In this document: positions 30,736 to 42,035 of the stretch, piece by piece
Position numbering within the stretch: position 1 is the stretch's first letter
How the letters are laid out: each line of letters starts with the position of its first letter
Origin: Cantharellus purpuraceus
Taxonomy: Eukaryota; Basidiomycota; Agaricomycetes; Cantharellales; Hydnaceae
Assembly (NCBI GenBank): GCA_025174535.1
Contig: JALBUN010000017.1
Location: 310,001-374,000, forward strand
Direction: 5' to 3'
DNA: 64,000 nt
Program-made: the position numbers and the translations under genes
Notes under the pieces: model-generated
Databases searched by the model: none
What the model was told of the DNA's origin: nothing
Seen by the model: the letters and a program-made list of their open reading frames with translations, nothing else

Positions 30736-31012
30736 TGTAAGTACCCAGGGTACTTACTTACTATAGTATATAGTTAGATAGTCATAATTAATGTATGCAG
30801 CATTCCATTGAGGAATGCTGTCTTATTGGTAGATATATGCACCCTATGGGTGCATATGTATAGTTGTTATGTAAGCCAGTGGACCCAAGTACATGTGTGG
30901 GTCCACATGTAGTAGATAGAACTTAGTTAACTACCACACTGTACAACACATCGCCCAACCAATGCACTTGGTTGAGTTCTGTGCAATGGTGTGAACTAAG
31001 ACACACATTAAC
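30736..31012 (+). repeat. Gypsy 3' LTR
   Basis: Begins TGTAAGTACCC immediately after the polypurine tract. Its first 21 bases form a near-perfect palindrome (GTAAGTACCC, one base, GGGTACTTAC). Three further stems lie at 30,799/30,812, 30,835/30,848 and 30,879/30,898. The right end, ATTAACA, is inferred where the AT-rich repeat starts. A reverse-strand fragment is at 505-609. Confidence 0.7.
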
Positions 31013-31020
31013 AGAGTTGC

Positions 31021-31291
31021 AATTTGGATATCTTAAAAGATTTCAGACATCTGAAATTTTCATAAATATAAACATATATTTCATATTTTTAATAAACTTT
31101 AAAAGGTAAGATATTTGATTGAGATGAACATAATTATTTACATGGATATAATAGGAATGTATGTATTAATATAATTGGTATTATATAGGATATTTAGATA
31201 TACAAATACCAGGTGGGGATTAAAGATAGTTCAAATTATGTTACAAGTGTTGTATAAGAAAGAATCAATGATATTAGGATGTTCCCTCAAC
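31021..31291 (+). repeat. AT-rich small repeat, copy 2
   Basis: 271 bp flanked by perfect AGAGTTGC repeats (31,013-31,020 and 31,292-31,299). The match extends to AACAGAGTTGC (11 bp). It is the inverse of 22,885-23,154. Non-coding, MITE-like. Confidence 0.65.
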
Positions 31292-31305
31292 AGAGTTGCC
31301 ACCAG

Positions 31306-32441
31306 TAAATGCTTTGGGCATGAGTGTAGTATCTGCCTCACATGACTACAAATCTACAGGGTGAGATTGTCTGTTGATAGTCCTGCCATTAGTGCTCTTG
31401 TTTAAGTAACTAGTGTGTACTGCCTTTGCAGAGCATTAGAATCTTAAACTCATGTGAAGCAGTTGTAGACTACTTCACACGTTGCTGTTACTCACTTCAG
31501 AGTGTCACTGGTTAGGTGGTCAGATTCATCCACCTATTTCCTTTAGCCTCTAAGTGCATTCCTGTTACATCCTGTAACACCAAGTCTGATCTCCAGATCT
31601 CCATCTCCATCTCCTTTAACTCCACCTCTATCAACTCCACCTCCATCAACCCCAAACTCCTTTATTGTTCTCCTTATAAGTAGTTTCTTCTTATGGGTTA
31701 CAACAAACCTTCCTCTTTTATATTGCTTAGTATAGTTTGGACTTGGGTCCAAACTCCAAACTCCTTTCTGTGTTGTACTTCATATCCGTCTTATTGTCTT
31801 ATCATTTTAGTTTCAGCATTCAATTCTCCACATACATATACAGGCTACTCTCTGTCTATTACAGTAGTTCATATGTCAACCAAATTTGCCCCATCAACTT
31901 CTTGGTTGCTAGCTTCTTGACAAGTACCTTCTTGACAAGTCAAACTCCAGATCCTTGATCCAACTCTGTACTCCAAACTCTAAAATATTGGACCGACGAT
32001 CTGAGGGGGCACAACACACAAGTTGAAGCCAAGTCCACTTGATCCAACTCAATAGTTATTGTCCCCACTGTCTCTGGTTGAACTGGAACAGTAAAGTCCC
32101 CCCCCTTCATCACTAGCACCTGAACTCCAGTTACTCCATTGAAACCCTAATAGTATCCCAGCATTTAACAACCCCCCTCATTTTGGAATATCTGGACCCC
32201 TAAGCATCCATGAACTCTAGACTCTGGAAGTCTTATTCAATTCTTGCTGCTAAGAAACATATTGCTTTTCTGCATAGTCTGCATTGGCCAATACAAGGGA
32301 TTGTAACCAAAGTACAAATGTTAAATCATTTCTGGAGCTGTGCTGCAGCAGGATTTGAAATTCTTCTTAGCTGTTCATTCATGGAATTGTGGGGATTTAG
32401 AGTTTGCCCTAACACCATAATTTTGTGGGTTCCAAAACAAG
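31306..32441 (+). repeat. Repeat Y, copy c, split by a solo LTR
   Basis: Homologous to the reverse complement of 24,666-25,190. The right terminus GTTCCAAAACA lies at about 32,441. The insertion of 31,563-32,170 interrupts GCATTCC/CCTC of the ancestral sequence. Confidence 0.7.
31563..32170 (+). mobile_element. Solo LTR, second copy of the TGTTACATCC family
   Basis: 608 bp with the same ends as 26,614-27,252. The empty site is visible in repeat Y copy b, so this is a clean insertion. The target duplication is eroded (ATTCC left, ACCCC right). Confidence 0.82.
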
Positions 32442-33734
32442 AACCATCATCATCAAGATAAGGAATATCATAGGACAATTTGAGGGCTTGTCAATGGGTG
32501 GAGATGGGGTAGTCATGGCTGTAGTATGGCAGTAGACAGAATATCACAGTGATCACTTTCTTCTATAGTTCAGACAACAGGGCTCATAATATATCAGAGT
32601 TGAGCACAGTAATGTTAGTGAAGAACTCAGTCTTGTATCAAGTGAAGACTGAATACATAGAATCTAACCTAGTGAAGAACTACAGTATGGTTAGAATACT
32701 TGTAATAGATAGAAAATGAAAATGAACCTCAGTCTTGTATCAAGCAAAGACTGAGGTCTATCAAAGAATAACTATCCTACTTGAATAAATCAAAGAGCCT
32801 GCTGTGCATCCAGCCCTAGATATAAATCACTAGATCCTGTTCCATGATGCAAGGGATCTGCCAGTTAGACTCAAAAGATTGGGGATTGTAGTGGACATGC
32901 TCACATAACAATGTTGGTCATGCAACAGGATCATAGCTGTGACTATGTGCAGATGGTGTTTGAGGAAGAGGCTGAGGATGATGGAATTTAGAGACAGTGA
33001 GCTGTGGGGACAACAATTCTTTCTATGTCACAGCTTTGTCTTCTGGTTTCTGTTTCCATTGCTGAATTCACCAAACCTTTAATATTGCCATTTTCAAGCC
33101 TTTTCTTAGTGTGTGGTTCAATATGCAATGAAAACAATGGTGCTGTGTACAAGGCTCTTGGAGGTGATCAGCTATACTGGCCAATCAACAAGCTGGCTGA
33201 GATGTACACCAAAAAGTTTCATTGTGCACAGCTTGGGATTTCAGCACCTACACAATGAGATTACATGACACTCATATGGAAACTTTCCAGGCCTAACACA
33301 CAAATTCAATAATTTCTTCTGGAAAGTTTCAAGGGTAAAATCATCTATTTTTTTACATTCAAAATACCTAGATTTCAGGAGAAAAACTGCAGTAATTTCA
33401 ATGATATTCACTGAGAGATTTTGAGTACATAAGGCATGGAAAGACATAAGACCCACCCATGGGAAATTTCAGTGAGAATAAATTTATCCAGCGGTATAAC
33501 CATGGAAATCTTGTCCATCTAAAATTCTGTGGTTTTTTTTCAGTGGGTACTCTTTCAATGATCTACCCACTGAAATATGAAATTTAGTGGTTCGTACCAC
33601 GGGTTTTCAGTGGTTCCGCTTCCCACAGTGCTACCCGATGGGCGGTTGTCCCATCTCCCCATCTCTCGGCAGTTAAGCGCTGTTGCCCGACCCTCTTAAG
33701 GTCATCGTTTTACCGCTCGACGGACCCTAATAGG
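32442..33734. other. Non-coding stretch with inverted repeats
   Basis: No recognised gene. An 85-codon frame at 33,004-33,258 has no family resemblance. Notable stems are GAAACTTTCCAG/CTGGAAAGTTTC (33,279-33,290 and 33,319-33,330) and TCAGTGGGTA/TACCCACTGA (33,540-33,549 and 33,564-33,573). Probably the end of an unrecognised element. Confidence 0.4.
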
Positions 33735-36700
33735 TATGAAATAATGCACGGTGTAGTGGCGCCTCCCACTGTGTCCATGATGGAATTCCCAGGAGCCTGA
33801 AGTCATTTCCTGATCCATCATTCAAACGCCCCAATAGATTCTCCCGTGATGTGCCTTCTTTGATTTACGGCGCCACCATTCATGAAGAGTGAACAAATGA
33901 ACCAGTAGGTGCACAGGTGTATTCTGTACACCGAAACTGATAAAAGATTAGGTTTCTACCTGTCGCAAGTCTTATGTACGCTCACTTTGTCCGTTCCCCC
34001 ACATCCGAGATGCCACGTATACTGAAATCAGACTTCAAATTTCATAGATGCGCATGCTGTTGTCAACATAGTGTGTACCAAATTGACTACAGATGATGAA
34101 TCAGCTCTAATTGCGTAAACATCAGTCCATATGCTGTGCACAAATCTGCTGGTTTACCCTCATTGCCGTCGGTAAGAAGGTCTTGTTTGCGAGTCTTCAA
34201 CATAATAGCTGAGCTCAGGTGGTGCAGACAGTTCCATTCAATGCGATACTTGCGTAGAATGAAGTTGATGTGCTACATCTCCCGAACCTTCTGACAGAAC
34301 ATCACTGGCCATGTAGTCGAACTATTTTCAGCCTCATGGCTGTACGCCTAGCTGTTCGTTGTTATTACCAGGATGCCACATACACAAATACCACTCCTGG
34401 GTTTCAGTATATATATGACCCCCTTGTGTGGCGTTCTACCCATCGCATACTGCATAGTCTAGTCTGCTTGGTATACCTCTCCCTTTATCGTTCCATCGAC
34501 ATGGCAGCTCAGACAGAACAGGCGGCAATTCAAGCAGCTTCAGATACGTGCGTCGTCGCTCACTATATGCTCAGTGTTTTTGAGTTCATTGTATGGTGTC
34601 ATCAGTATGGCTCTCAATTACACCTTCATAGTTGCCCTGGGTGAGCCCAAGGCTCGTGTGCGCAACGTAGCTAACGGCTTTCCGCTTTAAACAGCGCTCC
34701 TTTCCTACGACACCTTTCTGACAATCTCACATGAGATTCGATATATCTGGAATAAAACGTTTAAATTGGGGACAGTCCTGTATTTTCTGGCGCGATACTC
34801 CTTGATATTGTTTCTCTCGCTACAAATATTTGTGGATTCTTTCAATTTTACATCACTTCAGGTCTGTCCCTGTTGATCCTTGCATTCATCCACATAGATG
34901 ACATATGACGTAGTAAGTTCAAGGGCAACATTTGTAACGCAGAAATTCATACACATTAGGGCATGTGATGGGATTATTCACTTTGTGGATGCTCTCAACC
35001 TCCTTCCACTCGTCGGTGTTCAAGGTGATATGATTTTTCCTTTGCAGAAATGCATCATTGATGACACTCAATATGCAGGCCTTTTACTGGCGCGGGCATA
35101 TGCGATTAGCGATCGAAAGAGGGTGGTATTGAGTGTTCTCGGAGTTCTCGGAGGTTGTGCCTTTATATCGAATCTGGTATGTGTACATGTCTGCATTTCT
35201 GTGGACAGCCACGACAGACACCCATTATAGCCTTTAGCAATCTTGGACCGGTGTGTCATCACCAGTGCACAACTCCACGCTATCCTCATGTAAGTACAAC
35301 ATACTCTCAAATCAACTGTGCTCATTGATTCACCAGACGTAAGACACGTGAAAGTGATATTTATGATGACATGGTTGATTCCCTTCTTTTAGTCGATGAC
35401 GTCGACGCATTCGCGGTCATATTGTTTGACACAGTAGTAGTTGCTGTAACACTCGCTGGCACACTCGGAACGTGGAGAGTCTACAAACGGTCAGCTTGGA
35501 AAAAGCTGTCACTGACACGTTTACTGGTCCAGCAAAGTAAGCCATGACCTCCCTTACAGTGGAATTCTCACCGATAGACACAAATATCAGGTCTGATGAG
35601 ATTTGGGTACTTCATCCGCTATCACCGCCAACGAATCCAGAATTGATTATTATCAGATTTGTGTTGACGCTCACTCTTACTTCCACGATCTTGATATTGG
35701 TATGTCAATGTATCATTATCTATGTCATCGTTAACCGGATGACTAGACCTTGAGAGTACGTCACACATTGGTGTCTGCTGCTGTGCCGCTCCAACTTGTA
35801 CTTTAGCCAACACTTTCACCTTTCCTTGCACCTATTCAGCAGAGGTGAGTCGGAATACGGAATTTCAGACTTCAACTAAAGATATGCAGCTTGTCAGCAA
35901 TCATCATCTGCCGGTTCCACCTCGACCTCCAAAGGAGAAACGCACACCCGAACAGCACCACCTCCCGGGGGATCCCTACCATCTCCCTTGGCAGTTTCCA
36001 TGCGGCCACGCAAACCATTCACACCGCTGTGATGGCAGAGTTTGGGGATTCGCCCGTCGATGAGCGTGTTGGAACTGAAGCATCGCAGGACGCTGTCGAG
36101 TCCACAGAGTCGGATATGCCGGCGGGAACGACAGAAGGTAATATTGAGCTTGAAGAAATTCAGTTCCGGCCACAGGCAGCTCAAGTTACGTTGTAGGCGT
36201 AGTGAAAGACTATTTGTCCATCATGTTCGCTAGTGCTGGCTGATAGGACGAATTTACAGTGAACCATTGTTACACACTATTACCCTGTCACTTGGAGGGC
36301 CGAGTGTGGGGGCGTTTGAGTATTTATTCACATTAATCACTTTCTCACAAATAACTTGATGTTTCAATATGTATGCGATGTAATGGCTTTTGTATTGGAC
36401 AGGCCGGATAGAATTTCTATTCTCGATCTGTTTACAAAAGGTACTCTAAGAATGCTGCAAATGCCGTCAAATGGATGAGCCGATCGCGCGTCGTCTCCTG
36501 CATCAGTTGTATTTCAAACTCGTCTCCCCCCCGTCGGACTGCGTGTCTTGCGTGCTAGATTAGGGTTGAGGTATGGTGGGGCTTGCCATGCTTGGCTAAA
36601 TGGGAAACCAGAGGAGGGTGATGTTGAAGTGGGGTTCTAATATGTAGACATGCGTGGCAGATTGGGGGGACTGTGAGATAGGAGACAGTTTCCGGAACGC

Positions 36701-37365
36701 TGACTTGTAGCTTGTTTCATAGCAGCCTCGTTCGACATCTCTCATACACATCGATATGGAACACACACCCGGCATATTTTTGGCCCTCCATTCAGGTGCC
36801 CTCCCTCCAACAACCGCCTACACTCTGGGGTGTGTCAGTGGCATGCCAGGGAGCGAGGAATTGTGGTGCATACACCCTGATCGCAAAGGTCATAGCTCGA
36901 ATGATATCGTACAAAACGGTGACGCGACTCGTTTTCTCTCTGTGAGTCAACGCATCGATGGGTGACTAGCATCTGTACTACCTGCTTTCTTGTGGATACT
37001 ATTCAGCAAGTGTCGGCTGAAACATTACAACATTCATCGTCAGCCAGAGTCAAGCATTGATCCCAGAAGAAAGTAGATGCTGCAATTGCGAGAAAAGGTG
37101 TGTGAACATCGAAACGATTACAGAAACTGAGTTGCTAACGCACGGGTGTTGTATGCGATACTATTTTCAACCCGAATGAGATCAATGATTTGGGACTGTG
37201 AGAATGGCATCTGGGAGTCAGACAGTGGTGGTCCGAAGATGATTGTAGAGCTGACAGCTGATGATCCGAAAGCTTTTGCCTGGCTAGCGTCATCAACAAG
37301 ATCGATACGACAGTTGCTATACCTGCAATATCGCGGTCAAAGGGATACGTTGGCCGAACGGATCC
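33735..37365. repeat. Segmental duplication, copy C
   Basis: Same orientation and content as 1,190-4,915. This copy keeps the longer C-terminal exon of the DUF6533 gene and so is nearer the ancestral state. Confidence 0.8.
34501..36196 (+). CDS. DUF6533 multi-pass membrane protein, copy C
   Basis: Exon 1 (MAAQTEQAAIQAASDT) ends at a GTGCGT donor near 34,549. Exon 2 gives MALNYTFIVAL. Exon 3 carries the DUF6533 signature (LLSYDTFLTISHEIRYIW, LYFLARYSLILFLSL). Later exons give HFVDALNLLPLVGVQ, LLLARAYAISDRKRVVLSVL and VILFDTVVVAVTLAGTLGTW, followed by RVYKRSAWKKLSLTRLLVQQ. The last exon ends EEIQFRPQAAQVTL and is acidic and cytoplasmic-looking. Function of the family is unknown. The exon after LLVQQ (35,590-35,700) could not be joined in frame, so activity is uncertain. 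Confidence 0.65.
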
Positions 37366-37609
37366 GACACATCACTACCAGAAGCCCAAAAGGGTGAACC
37401 AAACAGCAAGAACAAGGCAAGGCGATGAACCGTGAAGTGGCCTCACAAGCGATCACATGGCGGAAGTCCCGATGTTCTGCAGATATCTACATCGGCGAAT
37501 CAGTCAATTTACGGCGCGCTGGTTGTCCCCCCCCAGCTAACCGGGCTCCCCATGGTGAGATTAGCCACTGTACATCACCCTTATCAAGATTACATACACC
37601 AACAACACA
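37366..37609. other. Intergenic, boundary between repeat island and gene block
   Basis: 244 bp with no gene. It contains the 3' flank of uL2m and marks the sharp transition to GC-rich gene-dense DNA. Confidence 0.5.
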
Positions 37610-39094
37610 CTATACTTTTCTACCCTCCCGTCTTTCCACCCCCCTCGGACGCTCCTTGATCACCATTTTATTGCTATTTTTAGGGCCTTTGGGTCCGGGT
37701 TTGCGCGTCCGCTTGCCTATTAGAATCAAAACGGATCAATCCCAGAACATACCATGAACTCAGGAGTGAGAAACGTAACGTACCCTTGGTTAACCAGCCC
37801 CAAGGCGAGCGCGGGTGTTTGTTCCCTTTTGACTTACCACGACCCCCTCCGTGTGGGTGATCCACGCTGTGAGAAAAAAAAAAAAACGCAAATAAGCAAC
37901 AAATTCGACAGCGGTGCACACCACCGCACTACGCACGCGTTCATTGCCATTCCACGGACTTTGGGCCGTCGACCGAGCCACCGACTTCGCCCCGCCTTCG
38001 CCAACACAATCTTGTCGTGAAATACATTCCCCACGCGCCCGATCGTCGCGGGGCATTCCTAACCGTCGCGCTCTCTCAGCTACCATGCAACAATTGAGCG
38101 AGAGTTGTGAGCACATACCTTCAGCACTTTGCGGATTTCACCGCTTTGCAAACGGACTTGTGCGTATGGGCTTCTGTCGTCGTGGGCGACGACAACGCCG
38201 TACGAGCCGGCTGAACGGATGAGTGCCATTTTCTTGTCAGGATGCAGCGCTAGAGCGTGTATTTGCGTTCCTGTGGGAGATTAATTGGTTGCGCTGGCAT
38301 GGACCGTGAATCCAGTACGGACCGGCGGGAATCAAACGTAGCGGGAGCACATTGCCCAGTTTAAGTGTGATGGCCCGCAACTGACCCATGGCGAGGCTGT
38401 CTTCCGAATGCCCCATAAACTGCGTCTGAACAGGGAATCAGGTGAATGGCAAGATGGGATAAAGCACAGTGCTTACGCCGCCATCCGCTCCGGCCGCAGG
38501 AGCACCCGAAGCCTGCCCCCTGTTTCCCTTCGTATCCACATACCCAGGAACCAACCCATCTGGAACCCCACTCCGAAAACTCTGCACCGTCTGTCCCGCC
38601 CGCAACCCCTCTGGCGCAAGGATATAACTCCATGGCTGCCGCCTCACGCCACCCACAGCACCAACGTCGCGGCTCTTCAGCAGCGCAATATGCCCACTGC
38701 GCCCAGGATCATACTCAATACGCACCACATCATGCACCCCGCCCTCGCTGCGCATAAAGTCCACATCGCGCAAGCGACGCTTGTGCCCGCCCCCGCGGCC
38801 GCGCACGGTGACGCGCCCGTTGGCGTTGCGTCCGCCCGACGAGCGCTGTGGCCGTGTCAGGTGTCTGAGCGGACGGCCGGTGTAGAGGTAGGGGGTCAGC
38901 GGGCGGCGGAGGTGTCGGATGGAGGGCGTGATGGGCTTGTAGGTCTTGTATAGGCCATCGACAATGCGGACAAAAGGCGTACCGGTGCGCTCTGGCGTCG
39001 CAGTCGATGGCAGGGCAACCTCTGTAGCATAGGCACGACAGCAGGACGAGGTCAGCGGCGAGAACAACCGTCGTATTCGCAGAAACATGGACAT
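37610..39094 (-). CDS. RML2: Mitochondrial ribosomal protein uL2m
   Basis: Six exons: 38,477-39,094, 38,323-38,425, 38,119-38,270, 37,937-38,058, 37,784-37,866 and 37,610-37,716. They splice to 394 codons plus stop with consistent phases. The N-terminus ([20 protein letters not shown]) is a mitochondrial presequence. Family blocks follow in order: [32 protein letters not shown], the [20 protein letters not shown] peptide, and [13 protein letters not shown], which in bacterial L2 holds the histidine near the peptidyl-transferase centre. The C-terminus is [10 protein letters not shown]...[10 protein letters not shown]. It is a large-subunit core protein of the mitoribosome. The start lies only 63 bp from the stop of the upstream kinase. 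Confidence 0.95.
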
Positions 39095-39157
39095 GGATCA
39101 CGCTACAGAAAATTCAGTCACAATATGTCACACTCTCCGGAACCCTGTATAAGTATC

Positions 39158-41904
39158 TCAAGGTCTAAACAAGGCCTTCTTCGCATCCTCACTCGCCTGC
39201 TTCGCCCTCTCCAACGACGGCCTCGCCCCCGCCCCTGCCCCCGCCCCCGCACCCCGCACCACCTGTATCATCTTCCTCCCCGAGCCAATAGCGGCATTAA
39301 CAGCCGCCTTGGCCCGCAGCTCATGTGCAGCACTCCCACGACGCGCATGCGCCTTGCTCAGCTCTGTCCGCTTCAGAAACGGACTCGGCAGGTTCTCCTC
39401 GTCGTCCAGGTCATACGTTGACGCGGGGACGGACTGCGATGCCGGTGCCAGTGAAGCCTGGGCGTGGGCGTGGGCGTGGGCTTGGGCGTTGGCATGTGCA
39501 TGTGCATTTGCACTAGTGTTGCCAGAGACGACGCCGGGACACGATGCCACAGATGGCAAGAGCGACGGTCGAAGAGCGCGAATAGACGGCTTGCGCAGAC
39601 GCGTCACAGCCGCAGACGACACCGGCGACACATTCTCCTTCTCCTGCGCCTGCCTACGCTCCCGCTCCTTCTGCTCCAACACCAGCATCCTCCGCGTGCT
39701 GGGACTCGCTAGATCGCTCGAGTCGTCACGCTCGTCTCCCTCGCCATCCTCGCTGTCCTCTTCGTTGCCCCTTTGGCCATCAAAGATGCCACCAAAGTTG
39801 AGCCCCACACGCGGAGAGTCGAGCACGAGCCGCGCGAGCTCCACAGGATGCGGGGCTGCAGATGGCGTAGGTAACATTTCACCCGTGTCAGTGAGCACAA
39901 TACCACGCATGGCAGATAGCGGTGTGTCGACTTTGGTAGGTGGTGTTTCAAGAAGAGCCCGTACGCGAGAAGGGGCGATAGGTATACGCGCCGGTGTATT
40001 GTCTGATGGAGCGGCCTGACTGGTAGGAAATGGGACCGGCTTGCTGTGTCTACATCCCGTCAAAAGAGTCGAAACATATTTAAAGAGGCACTTACTCGTG
40101 ATCCCCCCCTTCTACGGTGTCCTGCACCTCTCTCGTTCGTTCCCGATCCTTCTGAAGCCGTTCCTCCGCTCTCCTCACCTCCTCTTCCCTTCCACGCAAC
40201 TCTTCTCTCAGCCCCATCTCATACTGCTCCCAGAGCCCACGCAGTTCCTCTTCCCTCCTCATCACCGCCTGCAGCAGCTCCGCCTCACGTTTCTCCATCC
40301 GATCCCGCACCTCTTCCTCCTTGCGCATCACTGCCTCACGAAGCTCAGCCTCCCGCTGTGCCACGCGCGCCGCCACAGTCTCCTCAAGTTCTGCCTCATG
40401 TCGTGCCTGCGCCTCCGCCATGCGTTGCTGGAACGCCGACTCGTTTGCCTGCAGTTCTCGCTCGCGCAGGAGAAGGTCGCGCTCACGATTGATCAGCATT
40501 TGCTTGTGCTGCTTGGCTAGCACGAGCCTGGTGGTGCCCCGGGATGAACAATGACACATAGGCAGACGAGCTGGGGTTGCTTACATCTTCTCAGTGTCGT
40601 GGACCTTGCTCACCAACTCGAGGCGCTCGTGTTGAAGGAGTTGTTGGGCTGAAGGCCGCATGGCAGGCTGTGATGGAAGCGGTGAGTGAGGGCCGAAACA
40701 ATAGGATGCAACACTTGCGTTGATGTTGAGCATGGCCTTGATGACCTGATGCAGCGCTTGTGAATACCCGCGGGGCAAGGGGGGAATACGACCGTTACGG
40801 ATAAATATGCTGAGTTCATTATGTGTCTTTGCTTCATGGAATGGGGGTCTGCGGAGCAGTGTGAGCATGTCGGACGGCAAGGAGGATGCACCGCCTACTT
40901 GAGCGCGCAGAGTTCGTAGATGAGACAACCAAGACTCCAAATGTCACTCTTGGTGTCGTATGATTTTTCTTGCATGAGCTCTGGTGACATGTAATAGGGT
41001 GTCTGCGGTCAACAGCGTCATATGAGTGGCGCCACGTCGGCAAGGGCGAATGAAATGGCTCACCCCGACGTAGGTGTGAGCAAAGGTGGCGGCGCCGAGG
41101 GCTTTCGACAGACCAAAGTCGCCTAGCTTGATGACCTGGTTCGCATCCAAAAACACTGATGCAGACGTGAGTAGGCGCCAACCTCAGGACACATGCCATA
41201 CGACGCGCACCGTTCTCTGGCTTTAGATCGCGATGCAGGATCTGTTGGCGGGGGCCGGAGGAGGAGGGGTTGGAGCTGTCTGTGCTTGGGAAGTGGCAAT
41301 GTTGGAGGGCGAGGAGGATCTGGAGAAAGTAGTTCCAGACGGTGTCCTCGGGTAGGGGGCGGTTGGTGCGTGCGCAGGTCTTGATGATGGTGCTGAGGTC
41401 GCCGCCGCCGCAGTACTGCAGAGGGCGTCAATAGGGTGCCGCTGAGTGGGGTTGGGGTGGGACAGACCTCCATGAGGATGTAGAGTATCCCATTATCTCT
41501 ATCCACGTACTACAGGCCGCTTGAGCGGGGGCAGAGCCAAGCAGAGGGCAGGCACGTACACGGTCATGATATCGTACAATGTTCTCATGGCACAGGTCCT
41601 TGAGTATATTTCTGTTCGACGCGCAAGGTCAATGGGGAGCAGCCCGTGGCTCGCAAGCACAGCACGCACACTTCGGCGACAATCTGCTTTCTGTCTCGTT
41701 CGGACATGCGCTCAAAGTTGAGCTCCTTCCGTGCCAGAATCTGTGTGGCACGTCATCCAGAAGTACAGTGCCACGGCGTGTGTGACTTACGACACCGTCC
41801 GACTTGCGACGGACTTTGCGAATGATGCCAAAGGAGCCGTTTCCGATAATGTCGAGCGACTCGTACTGCTCAAGGGGGTGCTGGGCGGCGACGGGAGCCG
41901 CCAT
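39158..41904 (-). CDS. NIMA-family Ser/Thr kinase
   Basis: Eleven exons (41,791-41,904; 41,670-41,740; 41,560-41,611; 41,468-41,509; 41,211-41,415; 41,064-41,155; 40,899-41,002; 40,719-40,848; 40,585-40,667; 40,096-40,527; 39,158-40,043) give exactly 736 codons plus stop. The kinase domain occupies about residues 14-290: [11 protein letters not shown] loop, [11 protein letters not shown] with the ATP lysine, [39 protein letters not shown] and [14 protein letters not shown] long coiled coil follows (about residues 310-440, [15 protein letters not shown] onward), then a low-complexity tail with an alternating His-Ala run. This architecture matches fungal NIMA/KIN3-type mitotic kinases. The intron after exon 8 uses a GC donor. 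Confidence 0.94.
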
Positions 41905-42035
41905 GAGGAAGGGCAAAAAGGCTATTAGTCCAAGGACGCGTCGGTCACGTGCTGGTTTGGGCTTATGTGATGACTTCCCACGAACCAAATTTTTCGCGTC
42001 TACAAAGAGCATTTGTGACCCTGACCACCGTGTCC
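41905..42035. promoter_or_regulatory. Shared divergent promoter
   Basis: 131 bp separate the kinase and homeodomain start codons, which are transcribed in opposite directions. No TATA box is apparent. Contains CACGTGCTGG (an E-box-like CACGTG near 41,945). Co-regulation is an inference. Confidence 0.6.

Larger units (their letters stand above)
26041..31012 (+). mobile_element. Chromodomain Gypsy element, 5'-truncated and hairpin-tiled
   Basis: Retains the end of pol (integrase and chromodomain), a 390-bp spacer, an extra ORF, a polypurine tract (AAAAAGGGGAGGG, 30,723-30,735) and a 3' LTR. Gag, protease, RT and RNase H are missing. A solo LTR of another family sits in the integrase. The whole element is filled with short perfect inverted repeats (see findings). 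Confidence 0.85.

Noticed and set aside
33630..33720. Partial resemblance to 5S rRNA (GGCAGTTAAGC followed by a GTTGCCCGACCC-like stretch)
   Set aside because: Only the central box resembles 5S; the 5' and 3' stems and the terminal internal-control box are missing.
39309..40019. 236-codon plus-strand frame opposite the NIMA kinase C-terminus
   Set aside because: Arises from codon bias of the low-complexity tail; no motif or start context.
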